NCBI GenBank assembly: GCA_016703065.1
Contig: JADJCU010000006.1
Location: forward strand, 62,001 to 126,000
DNA length: 64,000 bases
Origin: a bacterium
GTDB taxonomy: Bacteria; Electryoneota; RPQS01
Direction: 5' to 3'
The notes below the pieces were generated by a model that was not told the DNA's origin, made no database searches, and was given only the letters and a program-made list of their open reading frames with translations. The position numbers and the translations under genes were made by a program. Below, one piece after another: positions 55,674-64,000 of this stretch (positions are counted from its first letter, which is position 1; each line of letters opens with the position of its first letter).

Positions 55674-56289
55674 GCCAGACTTCACCCTTTCGAATGCGGC
55701 AATTGAACGTGACCTGATTGCACACGGGTTTGCATCGATTTGCGGCTGTGACGAAGCTGGTCGTGGTCCGCTGGCCGGACCTGTTGTTGGTGCGGCCGTG
55801 CTTTTTAGGGATTGTGAAACCCTGTGGCATTGCCGAGATTCAAAGACCCTCACGGAGCGAATTCGTGAGGACTTTTTCGAGAAGATTGTGACCGACCTGT
55901 CGTATTCTTTCACGACGATTGATGCTGATCGCATTGACGAAGTAAATATCCGCGTCGCGTCGCTTGAGGCGATGGAGACTTCCGTGCTCAAGTTGGAGAT
56001 CACGCCAAGTATCGTCTATGTCGACGGTCGGGATCGTCTCCCCGGCCTGCCCAACAGCCGTGCATTGGTGAAAGGCGATGCGCTGATGGCGACGATTTCG
56101 GCAGCGTCAATTGTGGCGAAGGTCGCGAGGGATCGGCTGATGCGCGACTTCGCGCTGCGCTTCCCGGAATACGGATTTGATCGTCACTATGGTTATCCAA
56201 CTGCGCAGCATCGCGCAGCACTCCGACTATTTGGACCTTGTCCCATCCATCGAAAGACGTTTCGCGGTGTTCGGGAATTGGTGGAATAA
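55660..56289 (+). CDS. rnhB: Ribonuclease HII
   Basis: RNase HII removes ribonucleotides misincorporated in DNA. The ATG at 55660 or 55663 gives about 208 residues. It shows the catalytic 'GCDEAGRGPLAGPVVGAAV' (Asp-Glu), 'DSKTLTERIRE', 'VYVDGRDRLPGL' (Asp), 'VKGDALMATISAASIVAKVARDRLM' and 'YGFDRHYGYPTAQH'. The gene overlaps the end of comEC by 14 bases and yraN by 23. rnhB-yraN is a widespread pair. The frame is intact. Confidence 0.94.
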   Translation: MMKLRPDFTLSNAAIERDLIAHGFASICGCDEAGRGPLAGPVVGAAVLFRDCETLWHCRDSKTLTERIREDFFEKIVTDLSYSFTTIDADRIDEVNIRVASLEAMETSVLKLEITPSIVYVDGRDRLPGLPNSRALVKGDALMATISAASIVAKVARDRLMRDFALRFPEYGFDRHYGYPTAQHRAALRLFGPCPIHRKTFRGVRELVE

Positions 56290-56662
56290 GCTGTTTTGGA
56301 ATCGCCGCGTTACTCCTGCACGCAAGCTGGGCAACGCGGGCGAAGATGTTGCGGCGCGCTATTTGGAAGGCGTGGGCATGCGCATCGTCGAGCGAAACTG
56401 GCAGGCGAAGTTCGGCGAGCTTGATATTATCTGCATGGAGAAGGACGTTGTCGTCTTCATCGAGGTTAAGTCGGCCGGCAAAGTCACTTCGTTCTTGCCT
56501 GAGAACCGAGTGAATCATGACAAGCAGCAGCGCATCAAGCGCTTGGCACGCGCCTATCTTCGCCGCCGCCGCTGGGATTTGCCGATTAGATTTGACATCG
56601 TAACGGTCGTATGGGAGGGCGACCGCCCGGAGATTAACCACATCATCAATGCGTTCAGTTAA
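56267..56662 (+). CDS. yraN: YraN/UPF0102 family nuclease-like protein
   Basis: A 131-residue protein of the restriction-endonuclease-like fold, probably acting on DNA. The GTG at 56267 gives 'FGNWWNKLFWNRRVTPARKLGNAGEDVAARYLE'. The core motifs follow: 'ERNWQAKFGELDIICMEKDVVVFIEVKSAG', an E..D..ExK nuclease pattern. The open frame extends upstream to 56177, but that overlaps rnhB and is not conserved. It overlaps the next gene by 14 bases. The cellular role of the family is still unsettled. Confidence 0.85.
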   Translation: MFGNWWNKLFWNRRVTPARKLGNAGEDVAARYLEGVGMRIVERNWQAKFGELDIICMEKDVVVFIEVKSAGKVTSFLPENRVNHDKQQRIKRLARAYLRRRRWDLPIRFDIVTVVWEGDRPEINHIINAFS

Positions 56663-58357
56663 GTGCGCTATCATCGTAATCATGGCCCTTGCCTCGCCGT
56701 TCACGGCAAGGGGCGTTGTTGTGCTCTCGGAGGTCATGTTTGATCCAAATGGTGACGAAGCGCTGGACGAATTCGTGGAGCTCTATAACCACCCGCGTTG
56801 CCCGCAAATCTGTCGGGCTGGACGCTCTCAGACGCCGACGGCACCGACACGCTGCGGGATGCCGGGATGGGTTTGCTTGCGGTGCCTTACCAATACGTGT
56901 TGGTTCTTGACCCGGATTACATTGAGGAAGCAAGCACAACCTATGATTCTGTCGCGTCCGAGGACGCGCTCATCGTGACCATTTCAAGCAGCTCTTTTGG
57001 CCGACAAGGACTGTCGAATAGCAGCGGTGAAATGGTTCGCTTGATGAACGCTGCAGGAGTCGTGATAGCGGAATACACCTATTCGACCGGTAACAGCGAG
57101 GGGCACTCTGATGAGAAGCTAAGGTTGTCCGCTGGTGACTTGGCCGTAAACTGGGCCGACAGCGATGTCTTGCTCGGTACGCCGGGGTTTCGCAACAGCG
57201 TCACACCGCCCGACCGGGATATCGCGTTGATCACGTGCGCTGCGGAACCGGCTTTTCCCCCGATTGGAGAGTTGTTTCAACTTAACGCGCGTTTCACGAA
57301 TAGGGGGTTGTTGGCTACATCGAACATTTTGCGATTGTCCGTCGACACAACCGGAGGCGAGGCGTGGGTCGTTGTGGCGACGCGTCCCATTGACGCGCTC
57401 GCACCGACGGACACAAGCGAAATGAGTTGGGAGCTGATGCTTGGCGCTACCGGCATTGCACGCTATCTGGCAGAGATGACGGAGAGTGATGATGATTCCA
57501 CCAACAATCGGTTGACACGCATCGTATCAAGCTCGGTTTTGGCCGAGGGTATTGTCTTGAACGAGATCCAGGCGGCGCCGGCCGTCGGACGCAGTGAATG
57601 GGTCGAATTGACCGTTGCAGGTGTCTCGCCGGTGTCGTTGTCAGGCGTAGTGTTTTCTGACGGTCAGGGAATTGCCGATACTTCGAAGCGTCACGCGTTG
57701 CCGGAGTTAGTGATCGCGCCCGGTGAATACATGATCATTGCGATGGATAGCTCGATCTTCCTTGAAGACATGCCGTCCAACACAATCGTAACCGTTATCG
57801 CAGACAGTCCCCCGACGCTCAATAACACCGGCGATTCGCTTGTGGTCTGGGGGGCAACAGGGGGAATTCTTGAGCGTGTTGACTATGACGACAACTGGGG
57901 TGACGGCGAGGAAGGGACTTCACTCGAACGAATTTCGCTGACTGCCGACGCGAATGATCCCGTGAATTGGGGAAGCAGTTTTGCGGCTTCCGGGTCGACA
58001 CCTGGACGGACCAACTCCCGCGCGCTGAACGCGCCGCGGCGTGAATTGAAAATGTCCGTGTCACCTTCTCCGTTCACGCCGAATAATGATGGACGCAATG
58101 ACGTCGCAGAGATTTCCTATACGCTTGAGGTTCCTGCCGGGAGTATCGATATACTTGTGTATGATGTTCGAGGACGACAGGTTCGAAGGCTCGCGGGCGG
58201 ACAGTCCGGGCAAGCAGAAGGTACCGTCCTCTGGGACGGCCGCAGCGACGACGGGACTCTCGTACCGACTGGTCGGTACATTCTTGTCCTCGAGGCCGGG
58301 AATGACCACGGTGTCACTCGAGAACGCACAACGGTTATCCTCGCAAGGCCAAAATGA
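56649..58357 (+). CDS. Secreted lamin-tail-domain protein with FlgD-like C-terminus, frameshifted
   Basis: A secreted protein of about 569 residues. The ATG at 56649 begins a signal peptide, followed by a lamin-tail (LTD) domain: 'VVVLSEVMFDPNGDEALDEFVELYN'. The frame breaks near 56790, then 'LSGWTLSDADGTDTLRD' continues the LTD. A middle CARDB-like Ig segment ('DIALITCAAEPAFPPIGELFQLNARFTNRG') precedes a second LTD ('GIVLNEIQAAPAVGRSEWVELTV'). The C-terminus is a FlgD-Ig/gliding-type sorting region: 'SPSPFTPNNDGRNDVAEISYTL' and 'VYDVRGRQVRRL'. LTDs in bacteria occur on extracellular, often surface-bound proteins. The function is unknown; it sits between yraN and an ABC-F gene. Confidence 0.78.
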
Positions 58358-60358
58358 GACTGATCCAGCTTGAAGATATTGGAGTCGTTTTTCCAGGTCG
58401 GGTGCTCTTTGAGCACATCGCTTGGGCGGTGTTTCGCGGTCAGCGGATCGGCCTGGTCGGTGTAAACGGAGCGGGGAAGAGCACGCTTCTCAAAATGATT
58501 TGCGGTGACTTCCAGTCCACGCAAGGTAAGATCGTCCTCGCCCGTGAAACGACGGTTGGCTATCTGCCCCAGAGTGGGATATCTTTTCGGGGACGCAGTC
58601 TGTTTGCTGAAGCATATTCCGGACTGCCGGACATTCCGCATCTACAGGAACAACTTGATGCCGCACGGGCGGCTCTGGCGGATGATCCCGCGAGTGAAGC
58701 TCTGCTGGAACTCACGGGCGTGCTCGAACACAGGTTTCATATGCTCGAGGGTTACCGAGCTGAGGCCAAAGTTGCTGCGGTGCTCGGTGGTTTGGGATTC
58801 AAAGAAGCGGATTTCCCACGGTCGACTGACGAATTCTCGGGCGGCTGGCAGATGCGTATCGCACTTTCGAAGCTGCTGCTCCGCGATCCCGATGTCCTGT
58901 TGCTTGACGAGCCGACAAACCACCTCGATCTGAAAACCGTGGTCTGGCTGGAAGGATTCCTGCGCGCGTTCTCAGGAGCCGTTGTGCTGGTCAGCCATGA
59001 CCGCGAGTTTCTTGACGGAATGGTCACAGAGATCGCGGAACTTGCCTTTGGGAAACTATCCCTCTATCCCGGGAACTACTCCGAGTATGAAGCTGGCCGA
59101 GAAGAGCGCGCCGAACTGTTGGCAAAGGAACAGGAAAAGATCGACACGGAGCGGAAGCACCTCGGAGAAGTTTGTCGAGCGTTTCAGGTACAAAGCAAGT
59201 AAGGCGACACAGGCGCAGAGCAGACTCAAACGGCTTGAGAAGCTCGAAGATGTTGAGCAGCTATCTCGTACAAAACAGATTCACTTCCGGTTTCCGTCGG
59301 CCGCGGCGTCGGGAAAGTGGGTACTCGAAATCAACCAAGCGGCAAAGAACTATGGCGAGCTGCGCGTCTTCCATGGACTTGATCTCGTGGTGAAGCGCGG
59401 CGAGCGAATTGCGCTGGTTGGCGAAAACGGAGCAGGCAAATCTACGCTGTGCCGTTTGATCAGTGGTCAGGAGGCGCCGTCGTCGGGAACTGTGGTGCCC
59501 GGGCACAATGTGACCATCGAGTTTTTTGCGCAAGAAGCCGAATCCAAGTTGAACCTCGAATCAAATGTGCTTGAAGAAGTCGAGGCGGATAATCGGTCAT
59601 TATCGCAATCGGAGTTGCGTGGATTGCTCGGAGCGTTTCTGTTCGTCGGCGATGACGTATTCAAGAAGGTTAAGGTATTGTCAGGCGGCGAGAAGTCGCG
59701 GCTGGCGCTTGCGAAACTGCTGTTGCGGCCCGCAAATTTTCTGATTCTTGATGAACCAACAAACCACCTCGATATGGCGTCGCAAGACGTGCTTCTCGAT
59801 GCCCTTAAGCACTATGGCGGAACGCTATTGGTCGTGAGCCACGACCGCTATTTCCTCGACCGGTTAGTTGAACGTGTGGTCGAGCTTGAGCAAGGTCAAT
59901 TGCGCGACTGGCCGGGGACTCTGAGCGAGTTCCTGGAGAAAAAGGGGTTGATGCAAGCGCAGATGGAAAGCGAGATTACGGGGAGGAAACTAAGGCAACT
60001 CACTACGTCAACGGGTCCAGAGTCGCGGCCCAAGGACAAGGACTTGAAGCGGATTGAAGCAGAGATCCGGAACCGTTTCTCCTCTGAAACGAAGCGCTGG
60101 CGCGACGAACTGGAGCGTTGCGAGGAGAAGATCGGCCGCTTCGAGGCTCGGCAAGCGGCGATTGAGAAGCTCCTCGAAGATCAGACGTTTTTCTCTGATC
60201 CAGCGAAGTCCGGGGAAGTCCTGAAAGAGTATAACCAGATCCGTACCGAGCTGCCCGAGCTGTACCAGAAGTGGCAAGAGGCCGAGCAAGAGCTCGTACA
60301 GTTGGAAGTTGTTAAAAACAATGAACTTGATATTGCGCGAGGTGCCGGAATCGCTTGA
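58354..60358 (+). CDS. ABC-F family ATPase, frameshifted
   Basis: A soluble ATPase with two ABC domains and no membrane part; ABC-F proteins bind the ribosome E site. Domain 1 has Walker A 'GVNGAGKSTLLKM', signature 'DEFSGGWQMRIALSKLLLR' and Walker B 'VLLLDEPTNHLDL'. The frame breaks near 59170, at the inter-domain linker ('FVERFRYKASKATQAQSRLKRLEKLE'). Domain 2 has 'GENGAGKSTLCRL', 'LSGGEKSRLALAKLLLR' and 'FLILDEPTNHLDM'. A coiled-coil C-terminal extension (about residues 570-667) resembles Uup/YdiF. The combined length of about 667 residues is typical. It could be a translation factor rather than a resistance determinant, as no drug context exists. Confidence 0.9.
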
Positions 60359-60383
60359 CAATCCGGCGTCTTGGTGCTATATT
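60355..60383 (+). promoter_or_regulatory. Strong sigma70-type promoter for arcC-sucCD-ndk
   Basis: A perfect TTGACA at 60355-60360, a 17-base spacer and TATATT at 60378-60383. The -35 box lies over the stop codon of the ABC-F gene. Transcription should start near 60390, about 35 bases before the arcC ATG at 60425. It is the best consensus promoter in the window and would serve the metabolic genes to the right edge. Confidence 0.78.
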
Positions 60384-60424
60384 AATGATTTACTGCAACT
60401 AACCAATATAACCGCCCCTGAAGA

Positions 60425-61383
60425 ATGCCGGACGAGTCACGCATAGCTGTTGTTGCCCTGGGTGGAAACGCAATCTCCTCGCCCGATGAGCAGGACACGA
60501 TCGGAAATCAGTTTCGGCATTCGCGCAGCGCCCTTCAAGGAGTGACCGAGCTGTTGCATCGCGGCTACAAATTGGCCGTGACGCATGGCAACGGTCCGCA
60601 AGTGGGAAATGCGTTGTTACGAGTAGAACTTGCTGCGGGCCGTGCGCCCGAATTGCCGCTTGGCGTTATCGTAGCCGATACTGAAGGTGGCATGGGGTAC
60701 ATGATCGAGCAGTGCCTGCAGAACGTGTTCCTGCGCCAAGGTCACGGGCAGATAGAAGTCGTAACAATAGTATCGCAGGTTGTCGTTGATCCGAATGACC
60801 CTGCGCTGACCAATCCGACGAAGTTTATCGGCCAGTTCTACACCGAACAGGAAGCGAAACAGAAATCCGAAGAGCTCGGCTGGACCGTGAAACCTGCCGG
60901 ATCGCGCGGTTATCGTCGCGTAGTGGGAAGTCCCATGCCGCTCGAGATACTTAATCGCAAAGTGATTCGCCAGCTCGTTCATACCGGTGCCGTTGTGATT
61001 GCCGCCGGAGGTGGCGGGATCCCCGTATATCGCGAAGCGGACGGTTGGTTGGAAGGCGTGGACGCCGTGATCGACAAAGACCGGGCTTCAGCTGTGTTGG
61101 CTCGAGACATTGAAGCTCATGACCTGTTCATTGTAACGGCCGCGCCGTATGTATCGTTGAACTACGGCACACCGGAGCAGGTAGATCTACCGCGCATGAC
61201 AGGTAAGTGAGGCGCAAAGATACCTCGATGACGGTCAGTTTCCCGGGGGAAGCATGGGGCCGAAAATCGAGGCCGCTATTAAGTTTCTGCGCGAAGGGGG
61301 CGAACGCGTTCTGATTTGTGAACTTGAACGCTTCATCGAAAGTCTTGATGGCCGTTCCGGGACTTGGATATTGCCCGATTAAT
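60425..61383 (+). CDS. arcC: Carbamate kinase, frameshifted at the end
   Basis: ArcC interconverts ATP plus carbamate and carbamoyl phosphate plus ADP, usually making ATP from arginine or purine breakdown. 'VVALGGNAI', 'LAVTHGNGPQVGN', 'KPAGSRGYRRVVGSPMP', 'VVIAAGGGGIPVYRE' and 'GVDAVIDKDRASAVLA' are family motifs. The frame breaks near 61200. The C-terminus continues with 'SEAQRYLDDGQFPGGSMGPKIEAAIKFL' and 'ERVLICELERFIESLDG', a clear match, stopping at 61381-61383. The combined length of about 319 residues is normal. No arcA or arcB is adjacent, so the source of carbamoyl phosphate is not evident. Confidence 0.92.
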
Positions 61384-61405
61384 TACCTCGAAATAGAACT
61401 AATTC

Positions 61406-62566
61406 ATGAAGATTCACGAATACCAGGCGAAACAGCTGCTGGCGGGATATGATGTTCCCGTGCCCAAAGGCAAGCCCGCTCAGAGCGTCGACGAAGCTGT
61501 TAGGGCTGGACTTGACCTTGGAGGATTTCCTGTAGTTGTAAAAGCGCAGATTCATGCGGGCGGCCGCGGCAAGGGCGGTGGAGTTAAGCTCGCCAAGAAT
61601 GAAACTGAGTTGAAAGAACTTGCTTCGCAGATATTTGGCATGCAGCTTGTCACGCACCAAACCGGCCCGGCCGGTCAAACGGTGCAGCGACTGCTGGTCG
61701 AACAGGGCATGAAGATTGACCAAGAGTTCTACGCGAGTATTTTGCTCGACCGCGCGCAGTCCAAAGATGTCTTCATGGTTTCGACCGAAGGCGGTATGGA
61801 CATTGAAGAGGTCGCAGCTAAAACGCCGGAGAAGATTGTCAAGGTGACGATAGACCCGGCGTCGGGGTTTCAACCGCATCATGGTCGCCAACTGGCTTTC
61901 GCGCTCGGACTATCAGGCAAATCGTTCAAGTCTGCCACGGCCTGTTTTGAAAAGCTGTACCGGGCCTATCGCGAGGCCGATTGCAGTCTGCTCGAAATCA
62001 ATCCACTGATTCGCTCCGGCGACGAGATTATTGCCTTGGACGCCAAAGTTAATTTTGACGACAACGCGCTCTACCGCCACCCCGACTATGACGCGCTGCG
62101 CGACCTTGCTGAAGAAGATCCCTCCGAGATTGAAGCCTCCAAGTCCAATCTGAACTTCATCAAGCTTGACGGCAATATCGGATGCATGGTGAATGGCGCT
62201 GGACTTGCGATGGCGACAATGGATATTATCAAACTGCATGGCGGTGAGCCGGCGAACTTCCTCGATGTCGGCGGCGGCGCAAACGCGCAATCGGTTGCGG
62301 CAGCTTTCAAGATCATTTTGGCTGACAAGAACGTCAAGGCTGTCATGATCAACATCTTTGGCGGGATCGTACGCTGCGACCGTGTTGCGGCGGGCGTCAT
62401 CGAAGCGGCAAAGAGCGAACACGTGACCGTACCGGTTATTGTACGGCTCGAGGGTAATAACGCGGATGTGGCCGCCCAGATGCTACGCGATTCCGGCTTG
62501 AATCTAACTGTTGCGGGCGACTTGACCGATGCCGCAACCAAGGCCTGTGCGGCGGTGAAGGGATAA
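61406..62566 (+). CDS. sucC: Succinate--CoA ligase (ADP-forming) beta subunit
   Basis: SucC binds nucleotide and succinate in the TCA-cycle succinyl-CoA synthetase. The 386-residue protein has 'MKIHEYQAKQLLAGYDVPVPKG', the ATP-grasp 'VVVKAQIHAGGRGKGGGVKLAK', 'DCSLLEINPLI', 'ALDAKVNFDDNALYRHPD' and 'NGAGLAMATMDIIKLHGGEPANFLDVGGGA'. The C-terminal CoA-ligase domain has 'VKAVMINIFGGIVRCD'. It starts 22 bases after arcC and is followed three bases later by sucD. The frame is intact. Confidence 0.96.
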   Translation: MKIHEYQAKQLLAGYDVPVPKGKPAQSVDEAVRAGLDLGGFPVVVKAQIHAGGRGKGGGVKLAKNETELKELASQIFGMQLVTHQTGPAGQTVQRLLVEQGMKIDQEFYASILLDRAQSKDVFMVSTEGGMDIEEVAAKTPEKIVKVTIDPASGFQPHHGRQLAFALGLSGKSFKSATACFEKLYRAYREADCSLLEINPLIRSGDEIIALDAKVNFDDNALYRHPDYDALRDLAEEDPSEIEASKSNLNFIKLDGNIGCMVNGAGLAMATMDIIKLHGGEPANFLDVGGGANAQSVAAAFKIILADKNVKAVMINIFGGIVRCDRVAAGVIEAAKSEHVTVPVIVRLEGNNADVAAQMLRDSGLNLTVAGDLTDAATKACAAVKG

Positions 62567-62569
62567 GCG

Positions 62570-63502
62570 ATGTCGATTCTACTAAATAAGAACACCAAGA
62601 TAATTGTCCAGGGCATTACGGGCTCTGAAGGTTCGTTTCATAGCCAGCAGATGCTTGAGTACAAGACCAGAGTTGTCGGCGGTGTGACGCCGGGCAAGGG
62701 CGGCACAATGGCCAACGACACGGTCCCTGTGTTTAACTCCGTGCGGGAAGCCGTTGGCAGCACGGGTGCAAACGCATCAATCATCTTCGTTCCACCTCCG
62801 TTCGCGGCTGATGCGATGCTGGAAGCCATTGATTCCGGGATCGAGTTGATCATTGCTATCACTGAGGGTGTCCCCGTTCGTGATATGGTGACTGTCAAAC
62901 ATGCGCTGCGCGGTTCAAGTTCCCGGTTGATTGGTCCGAATTGCCCGGGGATCATCACGCCGGGTGTGGGAAAGATGGGCATCATGCCCGCGTTTATTCA
63001 TCGTGAAGGCAAGTGTGGCCTGATCAGCCGGAGCGGTACGTTGACGTACGAGGCCGTGAAGCAGCTAAGTGATCGCGGTATCGGGCAGTCGACGTGTGTC
63101 GGCATCGGCGGCGATCCGATTCCCGGCTCAAACTTCCTTGACATCATGATACTCTTCAACCAAGACCCTGAGACGAATGCGGTCGTCATGATCGGCGAAA
63201 TCGGCGGGTCAGCGGAAGAGGAAGCGGCGGAATACATCAAGAGCGAATTCAAGAAGCCGGTCGTCGGCTTCATAGCGGGTCAAACCGCGCCGCCGGGCCG
63301 CCGGATGGGACACGCAGGTGCCATCATCGCCGGCGGAAAAGGCACGGCGAAAGAGAAAGTCGCGGCAATGGAACGCGCCGGTATTCATGTGTCAAAGTCT
63401 CCCGCTGATATTGGCGCGACTATGGCCAGAGTTCTTGGCAAAGTAAACAAAACAGATAATAAGGGACATGATGGAACGCACGCTGATGATTATCAAGCCT
63501 GA
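62570..63502 (+). CDS. sucD: Succinate--CoA ligase alpha subunit, possibly over-extended C-terminus
   Basis: SucD binds CoA and carries the phosphohistidine. The 310-residue frame shows 'NTKIIVQGITGSEGSFHSQQM', 'GVTPGKGG', 'IAITEGVPVRDMV', 'RLIGPNCPGIITPG' and 'GRRMGHAGAIIAGGKGTAKEKVAAM', with the phosphorylated His in 'GHAGAI'. Normal SucD ends about 290-300 residues in. Here the last 12 or so residues ('GHDGTHADDYQA') lie inside ndk in another frame. The true stop may have been lost to a one-base error near 63450, or the overlap of 35 bases may be real. Confidence 0.93.
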   Translation: MSILLNKNTKIIVQGITGSEGSFHSQQMLEYKTRVVGGVTPGKGGTMANDTVPVFNSVREAVGSTGANASIIFVPPPFAADAMLEAIDSGIELIIAITEGVPVRDMVTVKHALRGSSSRLIGPNCPGIITPGVGKMGIMPAFIHREGKCGLISRSGTLTYEAVKQLSDRGIGQSTCVGIGGDPIPGSNFLDIMILFNQDPETNAVVMIGEIGGSAEEEAAEYIKSEFKKPVVGFIAGQTAPPGRRMGHAGAIIAGGKGTAKEKVAAMERAGIHVSKSPADIGATMARVLGKVNKTDNKGHDGTHADDYQA

Positions 63503-63869
63503 CGCCGTCGCCGCCAAGCATATTGGCGAGATCGTCGCGCGGGTCGAACGAGAGGGATTTCTTGTTTCCGGTCTTCGATATTTGAGTTTGTCCAAAGAGC
63601 AAGCTGGCGAGTTTTACGCAGTGCACAAAGAGCGTCCGTTTTACGGCGACCTCGTGCGCTATATGACGAGTGGTCCTGTTGTTGTGGGCCGCCTCGAGCG
63701 CGACAACGCGGTCGACCATTGGCGATCCGTTATTGGTGCAACCGATCCGCAGAAAGCCGCTCCCGGCACGATTCGAGCATTGTTCGGCACGAATATCGAG
63801 AGCAATGCCGTGCACGGCTCTGACTCGCCGGAAAATGGCCAGAAGGAAACCGACTTCTTCTTTGCATAG
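63468..63869 (+). CDS. ndk: Nucleoside diphosphate kinase
   Basis: Ndk equalises NTP pools through a phosphohistidine. Starting at ATG 63468 or the adjacent ATG 63471, the protein is about 133 residues: 'ERTLMIIKPDAVAAKHIGEIVARVEREGF', 'FYAVHKERPFYGDLVRYMTSGPVVV' and the active-site 'GTIRALFGTNIESNAVHGSDSPE', with His in 'NAVHGSD'. It overlaps the sucD frame by 35 bases and completes an operon of nucleotide and energy metabolism (arcC-sucC-sucD-ndk). The frame is intact. Confidence 0.96.
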   Translation: MMERTLMIIKPDAVAAKHIGEIVARVEREGFLVSGLRYLSLSKEQAGEFYAVHKERPFYGDLVRYMTSGPVVVGRLERDNAVDHWRSVIGATDPQKAAPGTIRALFGTNIESNAVHGSDSPENGQKETDFFFA

Positions 63870-64000
63870 TGTTTACTTCACCTGCAAAACGGCTTGAGAG
63901 TCCCGCACCGTTTGTTCCGGCGGGTTGGCTGCTGTTTAGCGCAGCGGTGTTTCTGGTTTGCGTGAGCGCGAGCCGGACTTGGTTGTCGATGACGAGCCTG
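63869..64000 (+). CDS. Start of an unidentified membrane protein, cut by window end
   Basis: From GTG 63869, sharing one base with the ndk stop, a frame stays open to the window edge (44 codons). A short polar leader with several prolines is followed by a hydrophobic stretch 'WLLFSAAVFLVCVSAS' and then a basic turn, so the protein probably starts with a membrane helix or an uncleaved signal. Too little is visible to identify a family. Overlap with ndk and the strong upstream promoter suggest that it belongs to the same transcript. Confidence 0.45.
   Translation, partial: MFTSPAKRLESPAPFVPAGWLLFSAAVFLVCVSASRTWLSMTSL

Noticed and set aside
58354..60358. ABC-F protein as an antibiotic-resistance gene
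   Set aside because: The two-domain layout with a coiled-coil tail is that of housekeeping Uup/YdiF-type factors, there is no macrolide- or lincosamide-type leader, and no mobile element is nearby.
1..64000. Hidden defence island, prophage or insertion sequence
   Set aside because: I looked for transposase, integrase, restriction, toxin-antitoxin and Cas motifs, for terminal inverted repeats and for a tRNA-proximal integrase near 26416-26492. None was found; essentially every stretch is a core gene.

Overview
The window comes from a Gram-negative, lipopolysaccharide-making bacterium, most likely an uncultured member of the FCB (Fibrobacterota-Chlorobiota-Bacteroidota) assemblage. The evidence is a fused lpxC-fabZ gene, a Bacteroidota/Chlorobi-style long Ala/Glu-rich tail on ribosomal protein S16, a secreted protein with a type IX-secretion-like C-terminal sorting domain (35173-36465), and a lipoprotein with the 'CAYYNTFYN' lipobox seen in FCB genomes (49400-51825). 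By eye the base composition is moderately GC-rich. Genes are densely packed, almost all on the + strand, with many ATGA/GTGA overlaps. Only rpsT is clearly on the - strand. No insertion sequence, phage gene, CRISPR array or defence system was seen; this is core chromosome.

Layout. 1-15 kb is envelope biogenesis: tamB (5' truncated by the window edge), bamA, skp, lpxD, lpxC/fabZ, lpxA, an octanoyl/lipoyl transferase, dxr, rseP, a secreted TPR protein, a lipoprotein and a membrane glycosyltransferase. 15-21 kb holds a sensor histidine kinase run into mltG, a UvrD/PcrA helicase, nadC and galT. 21-31 kb is translation: a strong promoter, rplM-rpsI, rpsB-tsf-pyrH-frr, a split heptose locus (rfaE1, tRNA-Val, rfaE2), then ffh-rpsP-khpA-rimM-trmD-rplS. 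30.7-36.5 kb is a cobalamin-riboswitch operon: an ECF S-component, two TonB-receptor-like barrels and a secreted beta-propeller. 36.5-48.2 kb has trpS, scpA-scpB, a large Rossmann protein of unknown function, cmk, plsC, rpsA, mtaB, a PepT-like peptidase and guaB behind an attenuator-like leader. 48.2-60.4 kb has rpsT (-), a sirtuin, a large TPR lipoprotein, cdsA, menG/ubiE, comEC, rnhB, yraN, a lamin-tail-domain secreted protein and an ABC-F ATPase. 60.4-64 kb has arcC, sucC-sucD, ndk and the start of a membrane protein.

Quality of the sequence. Many otherwise highly conserved, essential genes are split by single-base frameshifts (skp, lpxA, dxr, the kinase, mltG, uvrD, nadC, rpsB, tsf, pyrH, frr, ffh, rpsP, rimM, scpA, rpsA, mtaB, sirtuin, ABC-F, arcC and others). 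They are densest at about 22.3-29.2 kb. rfaE2 has also lost about 50 internal codons, and mltG has lost its N-terminal membrane anchor. This looks like an error-prone or low-coverage assembly rather than gene decay, so I give each split gene as one full-length feature and state where the frame changes.

The most interesting biology is the B12 uptake operon, in which a secreted beta-propeller with a sorting tag sits directly after a BtuB-like receptor, in the position of the Bacteroides BtuG B12-capture protein. Next is the three-helix terminator/antiterminator arrangement in front of guaB.
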